From a bacterium (GTDB lineage: Bacteria; Gemmatimonadota; Gemmatimonadetes; Longimicrobiales; RSA9): a stretch of DNA of 42,759 nucleotides. The notes beneath the pieces are model-generated. The model made no database searches. It was not told where the DNA came from and was given only the letters and a program-made list of their open reading frames with translations. Below, piece by piece: positions 1-8,098 of the stretch. Every line of letters begins with the position of its first letter. The first letter of the stretch is position 1. The position numbers and the translations under genes were made by a program. Location of the stretch: the NCBI GenBank assembly GCA_003242735.1, contig QGVH01000031.1:1-42759 (forward strand). The letters are read 5' to 3'.

Positions 1-133
1 CTGCCGCATCGGCGAGCGCTCCTCGCACACCTGGTTCGTCCTCACCTACCTGCTCGGCTTCGAGAAGGTGCGCAACTACGACGGCTCCTGGACCGAGTGG
101 GGCAACTCCGTCCGCCTGCCCATCGAGAAGTAA
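1..133 (+). CDS. Thiosulfate/3-mercaptopyruvate sulfurtransferase (rhodanese), C-terminal fragment
   Basis: Only the last 43 codons are in the window. The first complete codon (position 2) is Cys, followed by [13 protein letters not shown], which matches the active-site loop of tandem-domain sulfurtransferases of the SseA/CysA type. In that family the Cys carries the persulfide that transfers sulfur from thiosulfate or mercaptopyruvate to an acceptor. The fragment continues through [18 protein letters not shown] and ends at PIEK, the usual end of the second rhodanese domain. The gene ends at TAA 131-133, just before a strong hairpin shared with the convergent ABC permease gene. The N-terminal domain lies outside the window, so the substrate cannot be judged. 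Confidence 0.9.
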   Translation, partial: CRIGERSSHTWFVLTYLLGFEKVRNYDGSWTEWGNSVRLPIEK

Positions 134-152
134 TGCCCTCCGCCGGGTGACC

Positions 153-182
153 CGTGGGGCTGCGAGGTCTCGGAGCCCCACG
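153..182. terminator. Bidirectional hairpin between convergent genes
   Basis: A 9-bp perfect outer stem (153-161 with 174-182) encloses a further 4-bp stem (163-166 with 169-172) around a GT turn. It sits between the end of the rhodanese gene and the end of the minus-strand ABC permease, so it can serve both. There is no clear T tract on either side, so Rho-independent termination is only probable. Confidence 0.6.
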
Positions 183-256
183 GCGCGTCAGTCCCTGGTC
201 ATGCGCAGCGCTGCCGGCGCGCCGCGATCCGTCGGCCGCCGGCTAGCGCAGCGGAG

Positions 257-2803
257 TCACTCCGCCAGTTCACGGAGCGTGGCCAGCGGCGACCGGCGCA
301 CCACGCTCCGGCTGCTCGCGAGCCCGACCGCCACGGTCAGCGCCGAGGCGAGCAGCCAGGCGGCCGCCAGCGAGCCCCACGGGACCCGGTACGGCATCTC
401 GAACACGAAGCGCGCGAGCGCCCACCCCGCCGCGGCGGCCAGCGCGCTGCCGGACAGCGCCGCCACCGTGCCGATCGCGAGGTACTCGACGGCGAGGATG
501 CGGCGGATCTCGCGCGCGCGTGCGCCCAACGTGCGGAGCAGCGCGCTCTCCCGCAGACGCTGGTAACGCGTCGTCGCCACCGACCCCACCAGCACGATCA
601 GCCCCGCGCCGATGCTGAACAGGGCCATGAACCGCACCGCCAGCGCCGCGCGCGAGAGCACCCCGTCCACCGTCTCCTGCACGCGCACCAGGTCCAGGAC
701 CGAGATGTTGCCGAACCGCTCGACGACCTCGCGCTGGAGCGCCGCGCGCTCGGCAGGGTCGTCGAGGCGCGCGAGAACGACGTGGGTCTTCGGCGCATCG
801 TCCAGCGACCCGGGCTCGAACACCACGAAGAAGTTGGTCGCGAGCCGCGCCCAGTTGATCCGCCTCAGCGAGGCGACCTCGGATTCGACGGGCACGCCCT
901 GTACGTCCCACGTGATCCGGTCGCCGACGCCGATGCGCAGCTCCCGGGCGATGTCCTCGTCCAGCGAGATGCGCGCGACGCCGGGCACCCGCGGCGTCTC
1001 GTCCCACCACCGCCCCGCCGTCAGCCGTTCGGTCTCGACCAGCGTGTCCCGGTAAGTGTTCCGGTACTCACGGTTCAGCACCCAGCGCGGCGGCCGCCTG
1101 CCGGCGGTGTCCGCCAGGATCTCCGCGACCGGCCGCCCGTTCACCGCGCGGATCCGCGCCGGCACGATCGCTTCCGCCGCCAGGACCCGCACGCCGCGCT
1201 CGGCCAGCAGCGCGTTCAGTTCCGTCACCTGGTCGTCCTGGATGTCGAACAGCGCCAGGTTCGGCCGGTGCGGCCCGGCGTCCACCGCGAGCTGGCCCAG
1301 CACGGTGACCTGCACCACGCGCAGCGTCGCCAGCAGGAACACGCCGAACCCGATGCCGAGCGTCGCCGCCAGGGTCTGGTTGTGCGGCCGGAACAGGTTC
1401 GCGATGCCCTGTCGCACTGGGTAGCCCGCGCGCCGCGGCAGCCAGCGCCGTGCGCTGCGCATGAGCAGCCACGCCGTTGCGCCGAGCAGCGTCGTCGTCC
1501 CCGCAACGCCAGCCGCGAAGCCCAGCCCCGTCCACACGTCCGGCGCCTGTGCGATGCTCACCGCGGTGACGCCCGTAGCGAGCAGGACCAGCACCGTGGC
1601 ACGAACCGGATCGAGCCGCCGCGCACGTCCTTCGAGTTCGCGCCGCAACGCCCGAAGCGGCGTCACCTCACGGATGCGCACGAGCGGCAGCAGCGCGAAC
1701 GCGAGCGCGACAAGCGCACCCAGCGCCAGCCCCCCGGCGACCGCCGCGAGGTCCACGCGCGGCTCGACATCCACCGGGACGAACGGCGCCAGCAGCGCCG
1801 GCAGCAGGAACTGGATGGCCGTGCCCGCCGCGGCGCCGATCGCCGCGCCGCCCACGCCGAGCGCTGCCGCCTCGATCAGGTAGACCGCGAACACCGTCCG
1901 CGACCGCGCACCCAGGCAGCGCAGCAGAGCGATGGTTTCCGTCCGCTCCGTCACGAACACGTGAACGGCGCTCGCGACGCCGACGCACCCGAGCAGCAGC
2001 GCGGCCAGCGCGACGAGCCCCAGGAAGCGCGCCAGGCTCCCCAGCGTCTCGCCCAGCTCCTCCTCCACCTCGGCCACGGTCTCGACGCGTGTGCGCTCGG
2101 CGTCGAACAACGCCTCATACGCGTCGACCAGCCGGCCCACCGCTTCCGTGTCCTCGATGCGGAAGTAGGCGCGGTGCGAAGCGAGACTGCCGAAGCGCAG
2201 AAGGTTCGTCTCCTCGACGTACGCCCGCGGGATGAAGACGCGCGGCCCGACCGCGACCCGCACGCCCAGCTCGCCCGGGTACTCGGTCAGCACGCCGGCG
2301 ATCTCGAACGCCGCGTCGCCGATGCGTAGCGTGTCGCCGACCGCCGCGCCCAGGTACACCAGCACGGCCGGGTCCACCACCGCCCGCCGGCCTTCGCGGA
2401 ACGTCCGCCATGCGTCAGGCGGTTCCGTCGTGACCGTTCCGTAGAACGGGTAGCCGCCCTCCAGGGCGTTCACCTCCAGCAGCCGCGGCGCGGTCCGGTT
2501 CGCCGTGGTGTAGACCATCGAGCCGAACCGGATCACCCGCGCCGTCTCGTGGCCAGCCGCCTCGAGCGAGTCGATCAGCGCCCGGATCGGCGCGGTGAAG
2601 CCCTCACGGCTCCGCAACTCGAGATCAGCGCCCAGGATCGCCCGCGCGTCCCGCGAAACCGCACGCGTGACACCGCTCCGGAACGAGTTCACCGCCACCA
2701 GCGCCGCCACGCCCGTCGCGACCGCGGCCATGTACACCACGAGCCGTCGGCGATGGGCGCGCAGCTCGCGGCGCGCCATCCGCCACGCGAAGCGGGCGCT
2801 CAC
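257..2803 (-). CDS. ABC transporter permease, YbbP-like (FtsX/MacB fold)
   Basis: The predicted protein of 848 aa starts at GTG 2803 (MSARFAWRMARREL) and ends with ELAE. It has an N-terminal membrane helix (LVVYMAAVATGVAALVAV), a periplasmic region, and FtsX-type membrane blocks including LVALAALLLGCVGVASAV and, near the C-terminus, FSIGAGLIVLVGSVATT. This is the architecture of large type VII (mechanotransmission) ABC permeases such as E. coli YbbP. The GTG start overlaps the TGA of the ATPase gene as GTGA, so the two are probably translationally coupled. With the divergent TesA-like gene this reproduces the ybbA-ybbP-tesA neighbourhood known from E. coli. The likely role is moving a lipid or hydrophobic molecule out of the inner membrane; the substrate is inference. 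Confidence 0.88.
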   Translation of the reverse strand: MSARFAWRMARRELRAHRRRLVVYMAAVATGVAALVAVNSFRSGVTRAVSRDARAILGADLELRSREGFTAPIRALIDSLEAAGHETARVIRFGSMVYTTANRTAPRLLEVNALEGGYPFYGTVTTEPPDAWRTFREGRRAVVDPAVLVYLGAAVGDTLRIGDAAFEIAGVLTEYPGELGVRVAVGPRVFIPRAYVEETNLLRFGSLASHRAYFRIEDTEAVGRLVDAYEALFDAERTRVETVAEVEEELGETLGSLARFLGLVALAALLLGCVGVASAVHVFVTERTETIALLRCLGARSRTVFAVYLIEAAALGVGGAAIGAAAGTAIQFLLPALLAPFVPVDVEPRVDLAAVAGGLALGALVALAFALLPLVRIREVTPLRALRRELEGRARRLDPVRATVLVLLATGVTAVSIAQAPDVWTGLGFAAGVAGTTTLLGATAWLLMRSARRWLPRRAGYPVRQGIANLFRPHNQTLAATLGIGFGVFLLATLRVVQVTVLGQLAVDAGPHRPNLALFDIQDDQVTELNALLAERGVRVLAAEAIVPARIRAVNGRPVAEILADTAGRRPPRWVLNREYRNTYRDTLVETERLTAGRWWDETPRVPGVARISLDEDIARELRIGVGDRITWDVQGVPVESEVASLRRINWARLATNFFVVFEPGSLDDAPKTHVVLARLDDPAERAALQREVVERFGNISVLDLVRVQETVDGVLSRAALAVRFMALFSIGAGLIVLVGSVATTRYQRLRESALLRTLGARAREIRRILAVEYLAIGTVAALSGSALAAAAGWALARFVFEMPYRVPWGSLAAAWLLASALTVAVGLASSRSVVRRSPLATLRELAE

Positions 2804-3660
2804 GCCGCCCCACCCTCCGGCCCGGAGGCCGCATCGCTCGGCCGCGTCCCGCCGGCGACCGATGCGTCTCCCGGCGTGCCGTCCCCCCGTGCAGCGCCTC
2901 GGTTCGCGGGCGCCACGGCGCCGCCTGCGCTCCTGCCCGCCGGCGCGCCCTCCGCGCTCGCGCGCGGCGCGGCACCGCCCGCACCGCCGGTGTCCGAAAC
3001 GATCCGCCCACCCTCCAGCCGGATCACGCGCCCCGCACGGGCCGCGAGTTTGGGATCGTGCGTGACCAACACCAGCGTGGTGCGCCGCTCCCGGTTCAGC
3101 TCCACGAGCAGGTCCGCGACCGCCGCGCCGTTCTCCGCGTCCAGGTTGCCGGTCGGCTCGTCCGCGAACAGCACGGCCGGCTCGTTCGCGAACGCCCGCG
3201 CCAGCGCAACACGCTGCTGCTCGCCGCCCGAGAGCTGCGCGGGGTAGTGGTCCAGCCGCTCGCCGAGGCCCACGCGCTCGAGCAGCGCACGCGCCCGGTC
3301 CATGTCCGCGCGCCGGCCGTTCCCCTTCAGCTCCAGCGGCACCAGCACGTTCTCCAGCGCCGTCAGCGTCGGGATGAGCTGGAACGTCTGGAAGACGAAG
3401 CCTACATTGGCGGCACGGAACGCCGCGCGCTCGTCCTCGCTCATCGCGCCCAGGTCCCGCCCGTCCAGCAGCACCCTGCCGGACGACGGCCGGTCCAGCC
3501 CGGCGAGCAGGCCGAGCAGCGTCGTCTTCCCGCTGCCGGACGGCCCCACGATGGCGACGAACTCGTCCGGCTCGATGGTGAAGCCGATGTCCCTGAGAAC
3601 GACGAGGCGGCGCCCCGCGCTCTCGTACACCTGTTCGAGGTTCTCCGCGACGATGCGCAT
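2800..3660 (-). CDS. ABC transporter ATPase, YbbA/LolD-like
   Basis: The predicted 286-aa ATPase starts at ATG 3660 (MRIVAENLEQVY). It shows Walker A GPSGSGKTT at about residues 39-47, a Q-loop (FVFQTFQL), the ABC signature LSGGEQQR, Walker B AVLFADEPTG and the H-loop VTHD. The core of about 220 residues matches the LolD/MacB/YbbA subfamily, which powers type VII permeases. About 65 residues rich in Ala, Gly and Pro follow the core, which is unusual for this normally compact subunit; the tail may be linker-like or a lost stop. The stop overlaps the permease start. The start codon overlaps the divergent TesA-like start codon, and no good Shine-Dalgarno sequence precedes it (only AGGG). Confidence 0.92.
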   Translation of the reverse strand: MRIVAENLEQVYESAGRRLVVLRDIGFTIEPDEFVAIVGPSGSGKTTLLGLLAGLDRPSSGRVLLDGRDLGAMSEDERAAFRAANVGFVFQTFQLIPTLTALENVLVPLELKGNGRRADMDRARALLERVGLGERLDHYPAQLSGGEQQRVALARAFANEPAVLFADEPTGNLDAENGAAVADLLVELNRERRTTLVLVTHDPKLAARAGRVIRLEGGRIVSDTGGAGGAAPRASAEGAPAGRSAGGAVAPANRGAARGDGTPGDASVAGGTRPSDAASGPEGGAA

Positions 3661-4870
3661 GACCCTGCGAACGATCCTCGCGCTGACCGCGCTGCTGGTT
3701 GCCTGTAGCGACGCGCCCGGGCCCGCGGGCCGGAGCGAGCCGACCCGCGGGGCGCAGAGCGACGTCCGCGTGGACACCGCCTCGGCCGGGTCCCCGTCCG
3801 ACGCCTCGACCGCGGCCACGGCGGCGCCCACTGAAACCGAGCGCGGCGTCGTCTTGTTCCTCGGCACCTCGCTCACCGCCGGCTACGGCCTGGATGCCGA
3901 CGAGGCGTACCCCGCGCTCATCCAGGCGAAGATCGAATCCGCCGGGTTGCCGTTCCGCGTCGTCAACGCCGGCGTCAGCGGCGAGACGTCCGCCGGCGCG
4001 CTCCGCCGCATCGACTGGCTGCTCCGCCAGCCCATCGCCGTGCTCGTGCTCGAGTCCGGCGCCAACGACGGCCTGCGCGGCCAGGACCCGGAGCGCATGA
4101 AGGAGAACCTGCGGCAGATCATCGAGCGCACCCGCGCCGCGTACCCGGATGCGCGAATCATCATCGCGGGCATGGAGGCGCCGCCGAACCTGGGCGAGGA
4201 CTACACGTCCGCCTTCCGCGCCGTGTTCCCGGACCTCGCCCGCGAGTACGATGCCGTGTTGATCCCGTTCCTGCTCGAGGGCGTCGCCGGCGTGCCGGAG
4301 CTGAACCAGGCGGACGGCATCCACCCGACGGCGGAAGGGCAGGCGATCGTCGCGCGGACGGTGTGGCGCTACCTGGAGCCGGTGTTGCGGGAGGTGGCAA
4401 GGGGACGGGCGCGTCGTCCGAGGCGGATCGGCCGCGGCAGGAACGGGACGCGCGAGACACCCTCCGGATGCCGCAGGACTACGTCTGCGCGCCGGTCACC
4501 ACCTCGCCCAGCAGGACGATCGGCTCGCCGCCGGGGCCTTCCGCCGCGTACGCGATCCGCGTGCCCCGCACGGCCGACCGGCCCGCCGCCGCGGCCGGCA
4601 ACCGCACGACGGCGAGCGGCCGCCTGCCGCGGGCGCTCGACCACCATGACCGTGTCGCCCTTCAGGTCCAACGCAGCGAGCCGGTACTCGGAGCGAGGGC
4701 GACCCAGATCCTGCCCGGACCGGTCGAAGGCGAAGATCTGCCGAGGCGCGAAGGGGAGCGGAAAGCTGATCTGGCCGAGGCGCGGCACGGGCAGCTTGGC
4801 TGCGGGCAGGATGAGGGTGTCCACGGGCACGCCCGGCGACGCCACCCTCGGGAGCACCGACCGCACGTGA
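3659..4870 (+). CDS. TesA-like SGNH hydrolase lipoprotein with an anomalous C-terminal extension
   Basis: The reading starts at ATG 3659, or at the in-frame ATG 3653. A lipoprotein signal ends at LLVAC (Cys16). The SGNH blocks follow: GTSLTAGYGL with the nucleophile Ser71 (the usual GDS has Thr in place of Asp), NAGVSGETSAG (block II), GANDGL with Asn136 (block III), and DGIHPTAEG with Asp219 and His222 (block V). Family members are thioesterase/lysophospholipase/arylesterase enzymes of about 200-240 aa. Homology fades near residue 248 (about base 4400), but the frame stays open to TGA 4870. The extra ~155 residues are Arg/Pro-rich and run antisense over a decayed propeller gene, so they are probably not a real domain. 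The natural stop may have been lost by rearrangement or sequence error. The neighbouring YbbAP-type transporter suggests a joint role in handling lipids or hydrophobic esters. Confidence 0.82.
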   Translation: MTLRTILALTALLVACSDAPGPAGRSEPTRGAQSDVRVDTASAGSPSDASTAATAAPTETERGVVLFLGTSLTAGYGLDADEAYPALIQAKIESAGLPFRVVNAGVSGETSAGALRRIDWLLRQPIAVLVLESGANDGLRGQDPERMKENLRQIIERTRAAYPDARIIIAGMEAPPNLGEDYTSAFRAVFPDLAREYDAVLIPFLLEGVAGVPELNQADGIHPTAEGQAIVARTVWRYLEPVLREVARGRARRPRRIGRGRNGTRETPSGCRRTTSARRSPPRPAGRSARRRGLPPRTRSACPARPTGPPPRPATARRRAAACRGRSTTMTVSPFRSNAASRYSERGRPRSCPDRSKAKICRGAKGSGKLIWPRRGTGSLAAGRMRVSTGTPGDATLGSTDRT

Positions 4871-5110
4871 GCATCGGTCGCCACCGCGGCCTCGTCGTAG
4901 AAGCTCCCCTGCTCGTCCCATCCACCCAACCACGGAAGGTCGTACATCGGGACGGGCCGCCGCACCGTCTCCAACCCGCCGTCGGGACCCGGCCGCGCGT
5001 AGCGCCCGTTCCCCGCATCGGCCAGCCACAGCGCGCCGTCGGGCGCCCATGCGAGCCCGACCACGTCCTCGAACTCCCGTGGGCCCGCGCCGCGCCGCCC
5101 GACAGGAGCG
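4479..5110 (-). pseudogene. Remnant of a 6-bladed beta-propeller protein, frameshifted
   Basis: On the minus strand one frame reads as genuine propeller protein, including GPREFEDVVGLAWAPDG, LWLADAGNGRYARPGPDGG, DEAAVATDAHVRSVLPRV and PFAPRQIFAFDRSG, then LAALDLKGDTVMVVERPRQ. At about base 4623 coding sense moves to another frame, reading RPLAVVRLPAA, GRSAVRGTRIAYAAEGPGG and VLLGEVVTGAQT, and stops at TAG 4481-4479. Realignment needs one extra base. No start, signal peptide or N-terminal blades can be found upstream in any frame, so the gene is also truncated at its 5' end. Such propellers are usually secreted proteins of about 350-400 aa with unknown ligands. I call it decayed, although a single sequencing error could explain the frameshift, though not the missing N-terminus. 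Confidence 0.65.
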
Positions 5111-5271
5111 CGGCGCCCAGTACGGCGGCATCCCTGGTCCCCCAGCACGCCCTGGATCTCATCGGTTGCGCCTCCGTCGGCCGTCGCATCCGAGTGTTGC
5201 CAGAATGCGCGCGTGCCCCGCCGCCCGGCCGGCGCTTCGGCGCGCCTTCGGACCTCGCCCCCGCTCTGCCC

Positions 5272-5300
5272 TTGCCCCGGCCCGCCTCCCGCCCTATCCT
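5272..5300 (+). promoter_or_regulatory. Likely sigma70-type promoter of the S9 peptidase gene
   Basis: TTGCCC (5272-5277), a 17-bp spacer, and TATCCT (5295-5300). This gives a predicted transcript start near 5307 and a leader of about 40 nt before ATG 5347. Confidence 0.5.
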
Positions 5301-5346
5301 CGCACCGCCAACCCACAGCGCCATCAACCCTTCGGGAGTATCCGCC

Positions 5347-7656
5347 ATGCGACGTACGTTCGTCGCCGCGGCTCTGGTGCTCGCCACCTGGACCGCCGCC
5401 ACGACGGCCCCCGTGGCCGGGCAGCGGGCGCGCCCGGCGGCCGCCGGCAGCACCGAGGCCGTAGCGCAGAAGAATGCCAAGCGCGCGTTCACGCCCGCGG
5501 ACTGGTACCGCGTCGTCACCGTCGGCTCGCCCGCGCTCTCGCCCGACGGCCGCCTCGTCGCCTTCACCGTCACCACGGTGCAAGAGGAGAAGAACCGCAG
5601 GCACACCGAGGTCTGGGTCGTACCCGCAGACGGGGGCGAGCCCGAGCGCTTCACGTCGCCCAACGTCGAGAGCACCAACCCGCGCTGGTCGCCGGACGGC
5701 AAGTACCTGTTCTTCACCTCGCGGCGCGAGGGCGGGGAAGGCACGACCTGGGCGATCCGCATGGACCGGCCCTCGGGCGAGGCGATCCAGGTGAAGGGGT
5801 ACCCGGCCGGCTCGCTCCCCCGCGACAAGAGCTTCGTCGTCTACACCGCGCCGGCGGATGACGACGAGGGCGAGTCCGCCGACACCGCGTCGTCCGAGCG
5901 CTCGCGCGATCCCTACGCGCGTATGCAGCCCATGGCCCGGCCGCCGTACGGCGCGATCACGAGGCCGCTCGACCCGCGCCGCTTCGACGGGCGCCACATC
6001 GTGGACCTCCCCTACAAGCGGAACGGCCCCGGCTTCACGCCGAACCCGCGCGAGCGGCGGAAGTGGCGGCCGACGCAGATCTGGGTGCAGACCCTCGGCG
6101 ACACGGCCCGCAAGATGATCACCAACACGCCGTACTCGCATGGCGTCGCCGGTGGCTTCGGGTTCGGCGGCGGTGGGCGCGGCGCCGTCGTCTCGCCGGA
6201 TGGCAAGTGGGTCGCCTTCGTCGCGGACGTGGAGCTCCGGCCGGACTCGGTCGTCCAGGCGGAGCGGGACTCGCTCGCGCTGCTGCCGTACGACCCCGTG
6301 CGCGACGAGGCGCCCCGCAACGACCACGACATCTTCATCATCCCGATCACCGGCGGCGAGCCGCGGCGCGTCGCACGGCTCATGGGCACCGAGACCAACC
6401 TCGCCTGGTCGCCGGACGGCAAGCAGCTCGCCTTCGTTTCCAACCTCGGCGTGCGTACAGGGCAGCGCCGCATCTACGTCATCGACGTGAACGGCGGCGA
6501 GCCGCGCAACATCCTGGGCGACTGGCCGTACGAACCCGGCTCGTTCGAGTGGATGCCCAACGGCCGCATCGTCATGGAGGCCCAGATCGGCGGGCGCACC
6601 GCGCTGTTCCACGTGGACCCGCGGAACGGCCGCATCACGGAAGTCCTCGGCGGCCGGCGCCGTATGAGCGGCTTCTCCTACGACGAGCGCTACCGCCGCG
6701 TCGCCTACATCTCGACCGAGATCGACAAGCCGACCGAGCTCTACATCGCGGACATCGACGGCAAGAACGAGCGCCGCCTCACCGGCTTCAACGACGCGCT
6801 CAACGCCGAGATCGCGTGGTCGGACGCCGAGCGGTTCACCTACGAGTCCGTCGGGGGCTTCGAGATCGAGGCGTGGCTCATGAAGCCGTACGGCTACGAG
6901 CCGGGGAAGAAGTACCCGCTCGTCCTCTACATCCACGGCGGCCCGCACTCCGCCTACGGCGAGGGCTGGTTCGACGAGTTCCAGAACCTGGCGGCCGCCG
7001 GCATGTGGGTGCTCTTCACCAACCCGCGGGGCTCCAGCGGCTACGGTGCCGACTTCACCTACAGCACGCGGGGCAAGTGGGGCGGGGAAGACTACCTGGA
7101 CATCATGAAGGCGGTGGACATCGTCGCCCGGCGGCCCGATGTGGACTCGACCCGCATGGGCGTGACCGGCGGATCGTACGGCGGCTTCATGACCGCGTGG
7201 ATCACCACCAAGACCGACCGCTTCAAGGCCGCGCAGACGGACCGGATGATCAGCAACTGGTGGTCCTGGTACGGCACTTCGGATGCCCAGGGGCTCACCG
7301 AGTTCGAGTTCTACGGCAAGCCGTGGGACAACCCCGCGAACTACGACACGCTCTCGCCGATCCGCTACGCGCACCGGGTCAAGACACCCACGCTGATCGT
7401 GCAGTCCGAGGAGGATCACCGCACGCCGATGGGCGAAGCGGAGCAGTGGTTCGTGGCCCTCAAGAAGAACGGCGTGCCCGTCGAGTTCATCCGCTACCCG
7501 CGCTCGAACCACGACCTCTCGCGCACCGGCGAGCCGTGGCTGCTCGTGGACCGTCTCGCTCGCCTGCGTCAGTGGTTCACGTACTGGCTCATCGGTCCGG
7601 AAGACGTGGAGGCGGCGACGACGGAGGCCAGCAGCGACGGCGGCGGCTCACGCTGA
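5347..7656 (+). CDS. S9 family peptidase (prolyl oligopeptidase/dipeptidyl aminopeptidase type), secreted
   Basis: The predicted protein is 769 aa. ATG 5347 is preceded by GGGAG at 5334-5338 and begins a Sec signal peptide (MRRTFVAAALVLATWTAATT...). Residues ~45-480 hold TolB/WD-like propeller repeats with recurring WSPDGK motifs (for example NPRWSPDGKYLFF and LAWSPDGKQLAF). The C-terminal alpha/beta-hydrolase domain has the nucleophile in GGSYGGFMT (Ser610), the acid in SEEDHRTP (Asp690) and the base in RSNHDLSR (His722), a complete Ser-Asp-His triad. It also has the oxyanion-side motif YIHGGPHSAYG. The enzyme should cleave short peptides outside the cytoplasm, probably as a scavenging peptidase. 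It appears monocistronic, with its own promoter and a strong terminator. The stop-free frame continues about 980 bp upstream, but the signal peptide and Shine-Dalgarno site fix this start. Confidence 0.95.
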   Translation: MRRTFVAAALVLATWTAATTAPVAGQRARPAAAGSTEAVAQKNAKRAFTPADWYRVVTVGSPALSPDGRLVAFTVTTVQEEKNRRHTEVWVVPADGGEPERFTSPNVESTNPRWSPDGKYLFFTSRREGGEGTTWAIRMDRPSGEAIQVKGYPAGSLPRDKSFVVYTAPADDDEGESADTASSERSRDPYARMQPMARPPYGAITRPLDPRRFDGRHIVDLPYKRNGPGFTPNPRERRKWRPTQIWVQTLGDTARKMITNTPYSHGVAGGFGFGGGGRGAVVSPDGKWVAFVADVELRPDSVVQAERDSLALLPYDPVRDEAPRNDHDIFIIPITGGEPRRVARLMGTETNLAWSPDGKQLAFVSNLGVRTGQRRIYVIDVNGGEPRNILGDWPYEPGSFEWMPNGRIVMEAQIGGRTALFHVDPRNGRITEVLGGRRRMSGFSYDERYRRVAYISTEIDKPTELYIADIDGKNERRLTGFNDALNAEIAWSDAERFTYESVGGFEIEAWLMKPYGYEPGKKYPLVLYIHGGPHSAYGEGWFDEFQNLAAAGMWVLFTNPRGSSGYGADFTYSTRGKWGGEDYLDIMKAVDIVARRPDVDSTRMGVTGGSYGGFMTAWITTKTDRFKAAQTDRMISNWWSWYGTSDAQGLTEFEFYGKPWDNPANYDTLSPIRYAHRVKTPTLIVQSEEDHRTPMGEAEQWFVALKKNGVPVEFIRYPRSNHDLSRTGEPWLLVDRLARLRQWFTYWLIGPEDVEAATTEASSDGGGSR

Positions 7657-7676
7657 GACATTCCGCACGACCGAGA

Positions 7677-7710
7677 GGCGGGGCCGGCGATCTCGCACGC
7701 CGGCCCCGCC
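7677..7710 (+). terminator. GC-rich terminator hairpin after the S9 peptidase
   Basis: A perfect 13-bp stem (7677-7689 with 7698-7710) with an 8-nt loop, 20 bp after the S9 stop codon. No T tract follows. Confidence 0.65.
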
Positions 7711-8098
7711 GTCCATCGTATCCAGAACCGAAGGGCAGTCGCGGAGCCGAGCCCGCAGCGGCTCGGCGCCCCGGCCCTGCTTCGTCACGATGGGGCTGGC
7801 CCGCGCCACCCGCCCTGGCGACGGGGAGCGGCAGGCGCCGGTGGGGCCGCGCAGCGCGTCTCGCTTTCCTTGCGCGGAGGCGGCAAACCGCCATACTCGC
7901 CGCAGCACGGCTCTTAGCCATGGAAGTTTGCCGCACTGGACGCGGCGAAGTTCCAACGCATCGGCGGCGCGGCCCTGCGCCGTGGAAGTTTGCCGCGCCG
8001 GGCCCCGCGAAGTTCCACACGTAACGCCCGCACGGTCTGCGATCATGGAAGTTTGCCGCACCGGGTAGGGCGAAGCAAAGCGGGGCGAGAGGGTAACC
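7711..8098. other. Noncoding spacer carrying the hairpin repeats
   Basis: There is no credible gene here: the open frames on either strand are short, Arg-rich and without family resemblance. The only structure I see is the three-copy repeat at 7919-8080 and one inverted partial match (GCGGCAAAC, 7880-7888) just upstream of it. Confidence 0.5.
7919..8080. repeat. Three direct repeats, 62-63 bp apart, each with an imperfect palindrome
   Basis: The core TGGAAGTTTGCCGC occurs at 7921-7934, 7983-7996 and 8048-8061. The three cores are identical, while the intervening sequence differs. In copies 1 and 2 the core is followed, after about 7 nt, by a near reverse complement (copy 1 GCGGCGAAGTTCCA), so each can fold as a stem of about 14 bp with one or two mismatches. 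Copy 3 keeps the left arm, but its right arm (GGGCGAAGCAAA) is degraded. The arrangement resembles REP/BIME-type or small mobile hairpin elements. Confidence 0.75.

Noticed and set aside
4363..5346. An extension of the S9 peptidase by about 330 residues upstream
   Set aside because: The extension has no domain resemblance, and a signal peptide, Shine-Dalgarno site and promoter all point to ATG 5347.
4369..7512. A stop-free minus-strand frame of over 3 kb opposite the S9 peptidase
   Set aside because: It mirrors the coding frame of the peptidase in very GC-rich DNA and shows no family motif except in the propeller remnant at its downstream end.
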